NCBI GenBank assembly: GCA_031081585.1
Contig: JAVHLY010000014.1
Location: 1-64,000 of the forward strand
DNA: 64,000 nt
Reading direction: 5' to 3'
DNA from: Armatimonadota bacterium
Lineage (GTDB): Bacteria > Sysuimicrobiota > Sysuimicrobiia > Sysuimicrobiales > Humicultoraceae
Both the position numbers and the translations under genes were made by a program. The stretch's first letter is position 1. Each line of letters begins with the position of its first letter. This document shows positions 15,895 through 23,769 of this stretch, one piece after another. The notes under the pieces were generated by a model. That model did not search any database and was not told where the DNA came from. It worked only from the letters and a program-made list of their open reading frames with translations.

Positions 15895-16959
15895 TTGCGC
15901 GTCATCGACCTCACCGCCCAGAGCGCCCTGCACGTCCGCTTCGACCCCAGCCCCGTCTACGACTTCCTGGCGGCGCTGTACCTGGTGCGCCACTGGACGC
16001 CGGAGCGCGGCTTCGACGTCGACCCGGCGTGGGTGCGCGCGGCCCGCCGCGCCCTGGGGCCACGGCTGATGGCGGACGCGGGACTCCTCCTGCCGCCGCG
16101 CAGCCCCGTGCTGGGGGTGCTGGCCGTCCTCGAGGAGACGCCGGGGCTGTCGGTGCGCGCGGCCCTGCGGCGCCTGCGGCAGCTCTCCCCGCCGTCCCTG
16201 GTGGAGCGGATGCTGGGCGGGCCTACCGCCGTGCGCCCGCTGCTGCCGCCGTTGCGCCAGGCCATCCAGGGCGACCGCGCCGCGCTGGAGGCGGTGGTGG
16301 CCGCCTTCCCCCGGGAGTACGACCCGGACGCGGTGCGCCGGCTGCTCGCCGCCGGCCCGGCGGCGGTGCACGCGCGGCTGCTGCGCCTCCTGCGCGCCTT
16401 CTACACGCGGGTCTACGCCCGGGAGGAGGCGCGCGTGGCGCCGCTGCTGGCCGCGGACGTGGCGGCGCGGCAGGCCCTCGCCGGCGTGCTGGCCCCGGCC
16501 GACCTGGTGGAGCGGGTGACGGGCGGTTTCGTCATCGCGCCGGGGACGGGGATCGCCCAGGTGCTGCTGGCGCCCACCTACTTTTTCCGCCCGTACAACC
16601 TCCTCACCGAGTACCACGGGGTGCGCGTCTTCATCTACCCCATCGAGCTCCCCGACGGCCGCGAGCGGGAGGCCCGCCCGCCGCAGGAGCTGGTGCGGCT
16701 GTACAAGGCGCTGGCCGACGAGACCCGCCTGCGCATCCTCCGCCTGCTCAGCGAGCGCGAGATGTACGTGCAGGAGATCGCCAACGCCCTCGGCGTCTCC
16801 CACGTCACCGCCCTGCACCACCTGGCCCAGCTGCGGGCCGCCCACCTGGTGCAGGCGGTGGAGCGGGACAACCTCCGCTACTACCGCCTGCGGCCGGAGG
16901 CGGTGCGGGAGGCAGAGCGGCGCTGGTGGGACTTCCTGCACGCGGAGGCGGTGCAATGA
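15895..16959 (+). CDS. ArsR-family regulator with large N-terminal domain
   Basis: 354 residues. The C-terminal 90 form an ArsR-type winged helix: LVRLYKALADETRLRILRLL, then YVQEIANALGVSHVTALHHLAQL. About 260 residues precede it that do not resemble a metal-binding ArsR. The pattern resembles long DUF5937/ArsR fusions of Actinobacteria and Chloroflexi, in which the N-terminal domain probably binds the effector. Start TTG follows GGAG and the promoter at 15838. The next two genes overlap in ATGA fashion, so it probably controls the MFS exporter two genes downstream, and itself. Confidence 0.82.
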   Translation: MRVIDLTAQSALHVRFDPSPVYDFLAALYLVRHWTPERGFDVDPAWVRAARRALGPRLMADAGLLLPPRSPVLGVLAVLEETPGLSVRAALRRLRQLSPPSLVERMLGGPTAVRPLLPPLRQAIQGDRAALEAVVAAFPREYDPDAVRRLLAAGPAAVHARLLRLLRAFYTRVYAREEARVAPLLAADVAARQALAGVLAPADLVERVTGGFVIAPGTGIAQVLLAPTYFFRPYNLLTEYHGVRVFIYPIELPDGREREARPPQELVRLYKALADETRLRILRLLSEREMYVQEIANALGVSHVTALHHLAQLRAAHLVQAVERDNLRYYRLRPEAVREAERRWWDFLHAEAVQ

Positions 16960-17177
16960 CCGTGCCCCCGGGGCCTTCGCTGGAGCTGGAGGTGCTCACC
17001 GTCGAGCAGGCTGCCGAGTACCTGCAGATCCACCGGGCCACCCTCTACCGGTACATCCGCGAGGGACTGCTCCCCGCCGTGCGGCTGGGCAAGGTGTACC
17101 GCCTGCTGCGGTCGGACGTAGAGGCGTTCCTCCAGGCGCGCCGGGTGGGCGGGCCGGGAGCGGAGGCGCCCCGATGA
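16956..17177 (+). CDS. Small MerR/excisionase-type helix-turn-helix protein (BldC-like)
   Basis: 73 residues with one helix-turn-helix: LTVEQAAEYLQIHRATLYRYIREGLLPAVRLGKVYRLLRSDVEAFL, the excisionase/BldC pattern. No phage genes are nearby, so a regulatory rather than recombination role is likely. Its ATG overlaps the ArsR stop and its stop overlaps the MFS start, which makes a tight three-gene cassette. Confidence 0.85.
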   Translation: MTVPPGPSLELEVLTVEQAAEYLQIHRATLYRYIREGLLPAVRLGKVYRLLRSDVEAFLQARRVGGPGAEAPR

Positions 17178-18454
17178 TCGCGCTGGCCCGCACGCGCACC
17201 TTCAGCGCCTTCCGCTGGCGCAACTTCCGCCTCTACTGGACGGGGGCGATCGTCTCCCTGGTGGGGACGTGGGCCCAGAGCACGGCGCAGGCCTACCTGG
17301 TGTGGGAGCTGACGCGCTCTCCGTTGGCCACGAGCCTGCCGATGTTCTTCTTCACGCTGCCGAGCACGTTCCTGGCCCTCCTGGGCGGGGTGGTGGCGGA
17401 CCGGCTGGACCGCCGGCGCCTGCTGCTGGTCACGCAGGGGCTCTTCATGGTCTCCGCCGGCGTGCTCACGGCGCTGACCTGGCTCGGGGCGCTGCGGGTG
17501 GAGCACGTCTACCTGCTGGCGTTCGCGAACGGCGTGCTCATGGCGGTGGACGCGCCCACCCGCCACTCCCTCATCCCCCGGCTGGTCGCCCCCGAGGACG
17601 TGCCCAACGCCGTCGGCCTGAACTCGCTCGTGTGGAACGCCTCGCGCATCGTCGGGCCGCCCGTCGGCGGGCTCCTGTACGCCGCCGCCGGGCCCGAGGC
17701 CGCCTTCCTCCTCAACACCGTGAGCTACGGGGCCATCCTCTACGCGCTGGCCATCATGGACGTCCCCGGTGAATCCAACGGTGCGGTGCGCGCCACCGTC
17801 TGGTCGGACCTGCGCGCGGGGCTGACCTACGTCTGGGAGACGCGCCTGGTGCGCACGGTCATACTGGCCGTGGCGGTGATGGGCACCTTCGGCTTCAGCT
17901 ACCTGGTGCTCATGCCGGTGATGGCCTCCCGCGTGCTGGGCGGCGGGCCGGCCGAGAACGGCGTCCTGCTGGGGATGGTGGGCGTGGGCGCCACCCTCGG
18001 CGCCCTCACCGTGGCCCACCTGGGGCGGCCGGCCCAGCCGGGGCGCCGCCTGCTGGCCACGGGCACGGTGGCCGGTGCCGCCCTGGTGGGCTTCGCCTTC
18101 TCGCGGCTCTTCGCCCTCTCCGCGCTGTGCGCCCTGGCCACCGGGGCAGGGATCATCGCCTTCCTCTCCTCCGCCAACGCCACGGTGCAGCTCACCGCCC
18201 CGGATGCGCTCCGCGGGCGGGTGATGAGCGTCTACTCGTTGGCCCTCATCGGCAGCGGTCCCCTCAACAGCCTGCTCTCGGGCGCGCTGGGCGACCTGCT
18301 GGGCGCGCCCCGGGCGATCGCCCTCACCGGGCTCGTCATCGTGGTGGCCGTGGCGCTGCTGGTGCAGGCCCCGGGCGGCATGGCCGCTACGCCCGCACCG
18401 ACCTCCGCCCGGCCGGACCCGCGAGACCGGGCCCCCTCCCACCCCGCCGCCTGA
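17174..18454 (+). CDS. MFS exporter (EntS/MFS_3 type)
   Basis: 426 residues and about twelve hydrophobic helices. The N-terminus TFSAFRWRNFRLYWTGAIVSLVGTWAQSTAQAYLVW and the loop-2 motif GGVVADRLDRRRLLLVTQ are the marks of the EntS-like exporter group (enterobactin exporter, macrolide-type efflux). APEDVPNAVGLNSLVWNASRIVGPPVGG is also characteristic. It is the third gene of the ArsR/HTH/MFS cassette (4-nt overlap). Export of a small hydrophobic compound or siderophore-like molecule under ArsR-type control is inferred. Confidence 0.88.
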   Translation: MIALARTRTFSAFRWRNFRLYWTGAIVSLVGTWAQSTAQAYLVWELTRSPLATSLPMFFFTLPSTFLALLGGVVADRLDRRRLLLVTQGLFMVSAGVLTALTWLGALRVEHVYLLAFANGVLMAVDAPTRHSLIPRLVAPEDVPNAVGLNSLVWNASRIVGPPVGGLLYAAAGPEAAFLLNTVSYGAILYALAIMDVPGESNGAVRATVWSDLRAGLTYVWETRLVRTVILAVAVMGTFGFSYLVLMPVMASRVLGGGPAENGVLLGMVGVGATLGALTVAHLGRPAQPGRRLLATGTVAGAALVGFAFSRLFALSALCALATGAGIIAFLSSANATVQLTAPDALRGRVMSVYSLALIGSGPLNSLLSGALGDLLGAPRAIALTGLVIVVAVALLVQAPGGMAATPAPTSARPDPRDRAPSHPAA

Positions 18455-18455
18455 C

Positions 18456-18470
18456 CCCCGGGTCCCGGGG
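18456..18470 (+). other. GC palindrome directly after the MFS gene
   Basis: CCCCGGG, one base, CCCGGGG: a perfect 15-bp inverted repeat two bases after the MFS stop codon. There is no T-run, so at most a 3'-end stabilising or factor-dependent termination element. The rest of the gap to 18549 holds no recognisable gene. Confidence 0.3.
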
Positions 18471-18549
18471 AGCCTCCCTGACCCCACCGGTCGGGGCAGG
18501 AGGAGTTCCGCCGCCTCCCGCCGAAAGCCTCCGTGCCCGGCGAAAAATC

Positions 18550-18570
18550 TGACAGGTGAATCACTTGTCA
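18550..18570 (+). promoter_or_regulatory. Candidate TetR operator overlapping the regulator's start codon
   Basis: TGACAGGTGA, one central base, TCACTTGTCA: 10-bp arms with a single mismatch. The dyad spans the proposed GTG start (18556). AAAAAT (18544-18549) lies where a -10 element would be if the transcript began at the start codon, so a leaderless, self-blocking promoter is possible. No good -35 is visible. Site recognition by the encoded TetR protein is inference. Confidence 0.6.
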
Positions 18571-19242
18571 CATTCTCTCCGACCTTTCCGTCGAGGTCCC
18601 GGGGCGCCGCCGCCGCAGGCGCGGGGTCGGCGGACGCGCCAGCGCCTGCTGGCGGCCGCCGAGGCGGCCTTCGGTAGCCGGGGGTACTTCGCCGCGTCGG
18701 TGGCCGACATCACGCGACGCGCCCGGGTAGCCCAGGGCACCTTCTACCTGTACTTCCCCAGCAAGCGGGCCATCTTCGAAGAGCTCGTGCGCCAGCTCAG
18801 CCACGACCTGCGCCGCACCATCCAGCAGCGGGTGGCGGGGCTGACTGATCGGCGCCAGGTCGAGCGGGAGGGCTTCCTGGCGTTCTTCCACTTCATCCGG
18901 CGACACCGGGCCATGTACCGCATCATCCGCCAGGCCGAACTGGTCCACCCGGCCATCTACCGCTGGTACTACCGGAGGATCGCCGAGGGGTACGCCCGGG
19001 GCCTGCGCACCGCCATGGCGCAGGGGCAGATCCGGCCGCTCGACCCCGAGGTCCTGGCCTACTGCCTGATGGGCATCGGGGATTTCCTGGGGATGCGATG
19101 GGTCCTCTGGGAGCGGCGGGCGCCGCCCCCCCGGGTCGTGGAGGCGATGATGGCGTTCGTGCTGAGGGGAATGGACGCATCTGCGCCCGGGCGATCCGCC
19201 GCCGGCGGGGTGCCCGGGCGCGCCGCCGCGCGCGCGCGATGA
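18556..19242 (+). CDS. TetR-family transcriptional regulator
   Basis: 228 residues. The TetR DNA-binding domain is GRRTRQRLLAAAEAAFGSRGYFAASVADITRRARVAQGTFYLYFPSKRAIFEEL (about 25-80), followed by an all-helical ligand domain. The GTG start lies inside a near-perfect 21-bp palindrome. No other in-frame ATG or GTG precedes the helix-turn-helix, so this start is the best available. It overlaps the ketosynthase gene by 4 nt and probably senses the acyl or acyl-CoA compound handled by the next genes. TetR proteins beside acyl-CoA ligases commonly bind acyl-CoAs. Confidence 0.9.
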   Translation: MNHLSHSLRPFRRGPGAPPPQARGRRTRQRLLAAAEAAFGSRGYFAASVADITRRARVAQGTFYLYFPSKRAIFEELVRQLSHDLRRTIQQRVAGLTDRRQVEREGFLAFFHFIRRHRAMYRIIRQAELVHPAIYRWYYRRIAEGYARGLRTAMAQGQIRPLDPEVLAYCLMGIGDFLGMRWVLWERRAPPPRVVEAMMAFVLRGMDASAPGRSAAGGVPGRAAARAR

Positions 19243-20234
19243 GCGAGGTCCGACTGACGGCGATCAACACGTACTTCCCGGCGGGATACCAGCCTGCCGC
19301 CGCCATTGCCGCCGCCAGCGGCATTCCCGAAGCGGTGATCACGGCTAAGTTCGGCCTGACCGGCAAGCACGTGGCCGGGACCGACGAGCACGTCTCCGAC
19401 CTGGCCATCCGGGCCGCTCGGCCCCTGGTGGACGGCCGGGGCGAGGTGGACGCGGTCATCTACTTCGGCAGCGCCCACAAGGACTACTACCTGTGGGCCG
19501 TGGCCCCGAAGATCCAGCACGCCCTGGGCCTCCACCGCGCCTTCGCCCTGGAGCTGATGGCGACCAGCGCGTGCGGTCCGATCGCCCTGAAGGTGGCACG
19601 GGACATGCTGCTGGCCGACCGGCGCCTGCGGGGGATCCTCCTGGTGGGCGCTTCGCGGGAGTCCTCCATCATCGACTACCGCAATGGCCGCTCGCGGTTC
19701 GCCTTCACCTTCGCCGACGGGGCAGCGGCGGCCCTCCTCCGGCGCGGTCCGGGGGCGGGGCACCGCGTGCTGGCCTCGGCCATCCTGACCGACGGGGCGT
19801 TCGCCGACGACGTGATGGTCCCGGCCGGCGGGTCGGTGTTGCCGCCCTCCCACGAGACGGTGGAGCGGGGCCTGCACCACCTCGACGTCCCGGACCCGCA
19901 GGGGATGAAGGCCCGCCTCGACCCGGTCTCCCTGGGCCGCTTCGTCGAGGTGGTCCGCCGGGCCCTGGAAGGGAGCGGGGCGGCGCTGGCCGACCTCGAC
20001 TTCCTGGCCGTGCTCCATCTCAAGCGCTCCATGCACCGGGCGCTCCTCCAGGCGCTGGGGTTGGAGCCGCATCAGTCCGTCTACCTGGAGCGCTTCGGGC
20101 ACATGTCCGCCATCGACCCCCTGGTGGCGCTGGCCGAAGGGGAGCGGCTGGGCCGGCTCCGGCCGGGCCACCTGGCGGTGGCGCTCAGTGCCGGGACGGG
20201 GTACACGTGGGCCGCGACGGCCATCCGGTGGTGA
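19239..20234 (+). CDS. Beta-ketoacyl synthase III-like protein
   Basis: 331 residues with the thiolase fold of the FabH group. The nucleophile Cys112 (TSACGP) is at the same position as in E. coli FabH. A basic histidine is present at about 260 (VLHLKRSMH). The third catalytic position, Asn in FabH (GNTSAA), is here His288 in FGHMSAID. Retained Cys/His chemistry with an altered third residue points to an acyl-transfer or condensation role other than standard fatty-acid initiation. It is translationally coupled to the TetR gene and followed by an acyl-CoA ligase, so it may condense or transfer an activated exogenous acid. The product is unknown. Confidence 0.82.
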   Translation: MSEVRLTAINTYFPAGYQPAAAIAAASGIPEAVITAKFGLTGKHVAGTDEHVSDLAIRAARPLVDGRGEVDAVIYFGSAHKDYYLWAVAPKIQHALGLHRAFALELMATSACGPIALKVARDMLLADRRLRGILLVGASRESSIIDYRNGRSRFAFTFADGAAAALLRRGPGAGHRVLASAILTDGAFADDVMVPAGGSVLPPSHETVERGLHHLDVPDPQGMKARLDPVSLGRFVEVVRRALEGSGAALADLDFLAVLHLKRSMHRALLQALGLEPHQSVYLERFGHMSAIDPLVALAEGERLGRLRPGHLAVALSAGTGYTWAATAIRW

Positions 20235-20239
20235 GGCCG

Positions 20240-21826
20240 ATGCAGGAGACACACGAGCACAGCGGCGGGCTCCAGGCCCCCCAGGGGTGGCCCGACTGGG
20301 GGATCTGGCACTGGCTGGAGCGGCGGCGGGACCTCTGTCCGCACAAGACGGCGATGGTGGACCGCGACCGGCGGGTTGCCTATGCCGAGCTGCAGGCCCG
20401 AGTCGCCGCCGTCGCCGGAGGGCTGCGCGGGCTCGGCATTCGACGGGGCGACCGCGTGGCCATCCTCTCCCTGAACCGACTGGAGTACGTGGAGCTCCTC
20501 TTCGCCGCCGCCCGCCTAGGCGCCATGCTGGTGCCACTGAACTGGCGGCTCACCTCCCCTGAGCTGGCCTTCCAGGTGAGCGACAGCCGCCCCCGGGTGC
20601 TGGTCGTGGACCCGGCGCTCGCCGACCTGGCGGAGGCGCTGCGCCGCAGGCCGGAGGCCGCGGCGGTGGAGCAGGTGGTGTGCCTCCCCGACGTCTCCGG
20701 CACCGGCCAGGCGGGCTTGCCGGCGGCTGTGCCCTACGAGACGCTGCTCTCCGCCGGCCCTGCCGCGCCCGAAGGCGCGAGCGGCGACCCCCTGCTCATC
20801 CTCTACACCTCCGGCACCACCGGCCGGCCCAAGGGGGCGGTCCTGGTCCAGGCCACCCAGTTCTGGAACAGCGTGAACATCGGCACGGCGCTCAGCCTGG
20901 TCGCCGGTGACGTCACCCTGAACGTCCTGCCCATGTTCCACAGCGGCGGCCTGGGGCTGCTCACCCTCCCCTCGCTGCACCTGGGGGCGACCGCCGTGCT
21001 GCTGCCGCGGTTCGAGCCCGCGGCCGTCGTCCGGGCGCTGGCCGAAGAGCAGGTCACGGCGATGTTTGCCGTCCCGGCGATCTACCAGGCCCTGCTGGAG
21101 GACGAAGGGTTCCGCCGGCTGGACCTCCGCCGGGTGCGGTTCTCCTGCGGCGGCGCGCCCTGTCCCCTGCGGGTGATCGAGGCCTTCCGCGAGCGCGGCG
21201 TGCTCTTCCAGCAGGGGTACGGGCTCACGGAGACCGCGCCCACGCTGACCCTCGTCCCGGCCGCCGACGCCTTCCGCAAGGCGGGGTCGGTGGGCAAGGC
21301 GGCGCTGCACGCCGAGCTGCGCGTCGTGGACGAGGAGGGCCGCGATGTCCCGCCGGGCGTGGTCGGGGAAGTCTGGGCCCGCGGGCCCAACCTCTTCGCC
21401 GGGTACTGGGACTGCCCGGAGGCGACCCGGGAGGTCTTCGTCGACGGCTGGTTCCGGACGGGCGACCTGGGCCGGCTGGACGAGGAAGGGTTCCTCTACA
21501 TCGTGGACCGGCGCAAGGACATGATCATCTCCGGTGGCGAGAACATCTACCCCGCCGAGGTGGAGGCGGTCCTCTACCAACACCCGGCGGTCCTCGACGC
21601 CGCGGTCATCCCCTCGCCCCACCCCCGCTGGGGCGAGGTGCCGCTGGCGGTGGTGGTGCTGCGGCCCGGGCAGACCCTTACCGCCGAGGAGCTGTTCACT
21701 TTCTGTACCCCGCACCTGGCCCGGTACAAGATCCCGCGGTCGCTCGTGGTGGTGGACGAGCTGCCGCGCAACGCCGCCGGCAAGGTGCTCAAGCGCGTGC
21801 TGCGCGAACGGTTCGCGGCGGGCTGA
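20240..21826 (+). CDS. Acyl-CoA synthetase (class I adenylate-forming)
   Basis: 528 residues. It activates a carboxylic acid to its acyl-AMP and then acyl-CoA. Motifs in order: LLILYTSGTTGRPKGA (P-loop), LPMFHSGGLG, QGYGLTETAP (A5), GWFRTGDLGRLDEEGFLYIVDRRKDMIISGGENIYPAEVE (A7/A8) and PRNAAGKVLKR with the catalytic lysine near the C-terminus. ATG 20240 has GGTGAGG upstream; a GTG at 20231 overlapping the previous stop is the alternative. The size and sequence fit medium/long-chain or aryl acyl-CoA ligases. The exact acid is not readable. Confidence 0.92.
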   Translation: MQETHEHSGGLQAPQGWPDWGIWHWLERRRDLCPHKTAMVDRDRRVAYAELQARVAAVAGGLRGLGIRRGDRVAILSLNRLEYVELLFAAARLGAMLVPLNWRLTSPELAFQVSDSRPRVLVVDPALADLAEALRRRPEAAAVEQVVCLPDVSGTGQAGLPAAVPYETLLSAGPAAPEGASGDPLLILYTSGTTGRPKGAVLVQATQFWNSVNIGTALSLVAGDVTLNVLPMFHSGGLGLLTLPSLHLGATAVLLPRFEPAAVVRALAEEQVTAMFAVPAIYQALLEDEGFRRLDLRRVRFSCGGAPCPLRVIEAFRERGVLFQQGYGLTETAPTLTLVPAADAFRKAGSVGKAALHAELRVVDEEGRDVPPGVVGEVWARGPNLFAGYWDCPEATREVFVDGWFRTGDLGRLDEEGFLYIVDRRKDMIISGGENIYPAEVEAVLYQHPAVLDAAVIPSPHPRWGEVPLAVVVLRPGQTLTAEELFTFCTPHLARYKIPRSLVVVDELPRNAAGKVLKRVLRERFAAG

Positions 21827-21828
21827 CC

Positions 21829-22659
21829 GTGCCGTACGCCCACCTGAACGGCATCCGGCTCTACTACGAGGAGGAGGGGAGCGGCCCCCCGCTGCTCCTG
21901 CTGGAGGGCCTGGGCTATGCGCTGTGGATGTGGTTCCGCCAGCGGCCGGCCCTGCGCCAGCACTTCCGCCTCGTCCTGCCCGACACCCGTGGCGTCGGTC
22001 TCTCGGAGGCGCCCCCGGGCCCCTACACCATCGACCTCTTCGCCTCCGACGCGGTCGCCCTGCTGGACCACCTGGAGATTCCCCGGGCGCACGTCCTGGG
22101 GGTCTCCATGGGAGGGATGGTCGCGATGGCACTGGCGCTGCACTACCCCGAACGCGTGGAGCGTCTCGTCCTGGTGAACACCACCGCCGGCGGCCCGGAG
22201 GCGGTGCCGATGCCGCCGGAGACGCTGCAGGCGCTCCTGGCGGCGCGCGCCCTGCCGCCGCGGGACGGGTTGCGCGCGGCCATGGCGCTCGCCTTCGCCA
22301 CCGGGTACATGGCAGCGCACCCGGAGGAGGTCGAGCAGATCCTGGACTGGCGCCTCGCCCGTCCCCAGTCCCCCGAGGCGTGGGCGTGGCAGTTTCAGGC
22401 CGGCCAGGCCTTCGACCTCTCCGCGCACCTCCGCGAGATCCGCCACCCCACCCTGGTGGTGGCGGGCTCGGCGGACCGGGTCCTGCCGGTGGCCAACGCC
22501 GCCCTGCTGGCTGACCGGCTGCCGCACGCGCGGCTCCGGGTCTTCGAGGGCGGCGGGCATCTCGTCTTCATCGAGCAGGCCGAGGCCTTCAACCGGCTGG
22601 TCGTGGACTTCCTCCGGGGGGCGCCGGTGGAGGCGTCGCCGGCCGGGGAGGAGGGCTGA
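21829..22659 (+). CDS. Alpha/beta hydrolase 1
   Basis: 276 residues. Nucleophile elbow GVSMGG, acid in VVAGSADRVLP, histidine in FEGGGHLVF. The oxyanion region is degenerate: LLLLEGLGYALWMW instead of HG. The pattern resembles 3-oxoadipate enol-lactonase/BphD-like enzymes. GTG start two bases after the ligase stop. In this cluster it could hydrolyse an ester, lactone or ring-cleavage product before activation. Not resolvable further. Confidence 0.85.
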   Translation: MPYAHLNGIRLYYEEEGSGPPLLLLEGLGYALWMWFRQRPALRQHFRLVLPDTRGVGLSEAPPGPYTIDLFASDAVALLDHLEIPRAHVLGVSMGGMVAMALALHYPERVERLVLVNTTAGGPEAVPMPPETLQALLAARALPPRDGLRAAMALAFATGYMAAHPEEVEQILDWRLARPQSPEAWAWQFQAGQAFDLSAHLREIRHPTLVVAGSADRVLPVANAALLADRLPHARLRVFEGGGHLVFIEQAEAFNRLVVDFLRGAPVEASPAGEEG

Positions 22660-22660
22660 C

Positions 22661-23722
22661 ATGGCGCTCTTGCCGGGGGTGGTCTCCGAGGTCATCCAGA
22701 CGCGCCGACTCCGTACCCACGTCCTGCGCACGGCCCGGATGGGCGGCGCGCCGGTGGTATTTGTCGACGGGAACATCTCCACGGCGCGCTTCTGGGAGGA
22801 GATCCTGGCGACGCTGCCCGCGCCCTGGTCGGGCATCGCCATGGATCTGCGCGGGTACGGCGGATCGGAACTCCGACCGGTGGACGCGACTCGCGGGCTG
22901 CGCGATTTCGCCGACGACCTGGCAGCGCTCCTGGAAGCGCTTGCCGTCGAGCGGCCACACCTGGTCGGGTGGTCGCTGGGGGCGGGAGTGGTGATGCAAT
23001 ACGCGCTGGACCACCCCGGTGGTGTCGCCTCCCTGACCCTGGAGGCGCCGCTGTCGCCCTATGGCTTCGGCGGCACCAGAGACGAGGCCGGAACGCCCTG
23101 CTGGCCCGACTACGCCGGCTCGGGCGGGGGGACGGCGAACCCGGAGTTCGTCCGGCGCCTGCGCGAAGGTGACCGGACTGACGAGAGCCCCTTCTCCCCC
23201 CGCAACGTCATGCGCGCCTTCTACGTCAAGCCGCCGTTTCGGCCCGCGCCCGAGCGGGAGGAGATCCTCGTCGCGGAGGTCCTCACCACCGCCGTGGGCG
23301 ATGACAACTACCCGGGGGACGTGACGCCTTCCCCCCACTGGCCACACGTGGCCCCCGGCCGACGGGGCGTGAACAACGCGATGTCGCCCGCTTACTGCAA
23401 CCTGAGCGGGTTCGCCCGCCTCACGCCCAAGCCGCCCGTCCTCTGGATCCGGGGAGCCGACGACCAGATCGTCTCCGATACGTCCTTGTTCGACTTCGGG
23501 TACCTGGGCCGGATCGGGGCCGTACCGGGGTGGCCGGGCGAGGAGGTCTTCCCGCCGCAACCGATGGTCAGCCAGACTCGGGCGGTCCTGGACGCCTACC
23601 GGCGCGACGGCGGCTCGGTTGCGGAGGAGGTCTTCCCCGACTGCGGGCACTCTCCGCACCTCGAGGACCCCGAGCGGTTTCGGTCCCTGCTGGTGGCCTT
23701 CGTGTCGGCGGCCACCACCTGA
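22661..23722 (+). CDS. Alpha/beta hydrolase 2 (long form)
   Basis: 353 residues, about 70 longer than its neighbour. Elbow GWSLGAG, acid region IRGADDQIVSD, histidine DCGHSPHLEDPERF. A proline- and glycine-rich cap insertion (about 130-225) includes GDVTPSPHWPHVAPGRRGVNNAMSP. The usual oxyanion HG is replaced by VDGNIS. It begins one base after the upstream hydrolase stop, so the two are translated together. An esterase or C-C hydrolase role within an acid-uptake and activation pathway is likely; substrate unknown. Confidence 0.82.
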   Translation: MALLPGVVSEVIQTRRLRTHVLRTARMGGAPVVFVDGNISTARFWEEILATLPAPWSGIAMDLRGYGGSELRPVDATRGLRDFADDLAALLEALAVERPHLVGWSLGAGVVMQYALDHPGGVASLTLEAPLSPYGFGGTRDEAGTPCWPDYAGSGGGTANPEFVRRLREGDRTDESPFSPRNVMRAFYVKPPFRPAPEREEILVAEVLTTAVGDDNYPGDVTPSPHWPHVAPGRRGVNNAMSPAYCNLSGFARLTPKPPVLWIRGADDQIVSDTSLFDFGYLGRIGAVPGWPGEEVFPPQPMVSQTRAVLDAYRRDGGSVAEEVFPDCGHSPHLEDPERFRSLLVAFVSAATT

Positions 23723-23769
23723 CGGCCGTGGAGCCGGCACACACGGGAAGGAGCGAAAGGGGGAGAGCC

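Noticed and set aside
16956-17177. Excisionase-type protein as evidence of a prophage or integrative element
   Set aside because: No integrase, attachment repeats or phage genes around it; it is locked into a regulator/exporter cassette by overlaps.
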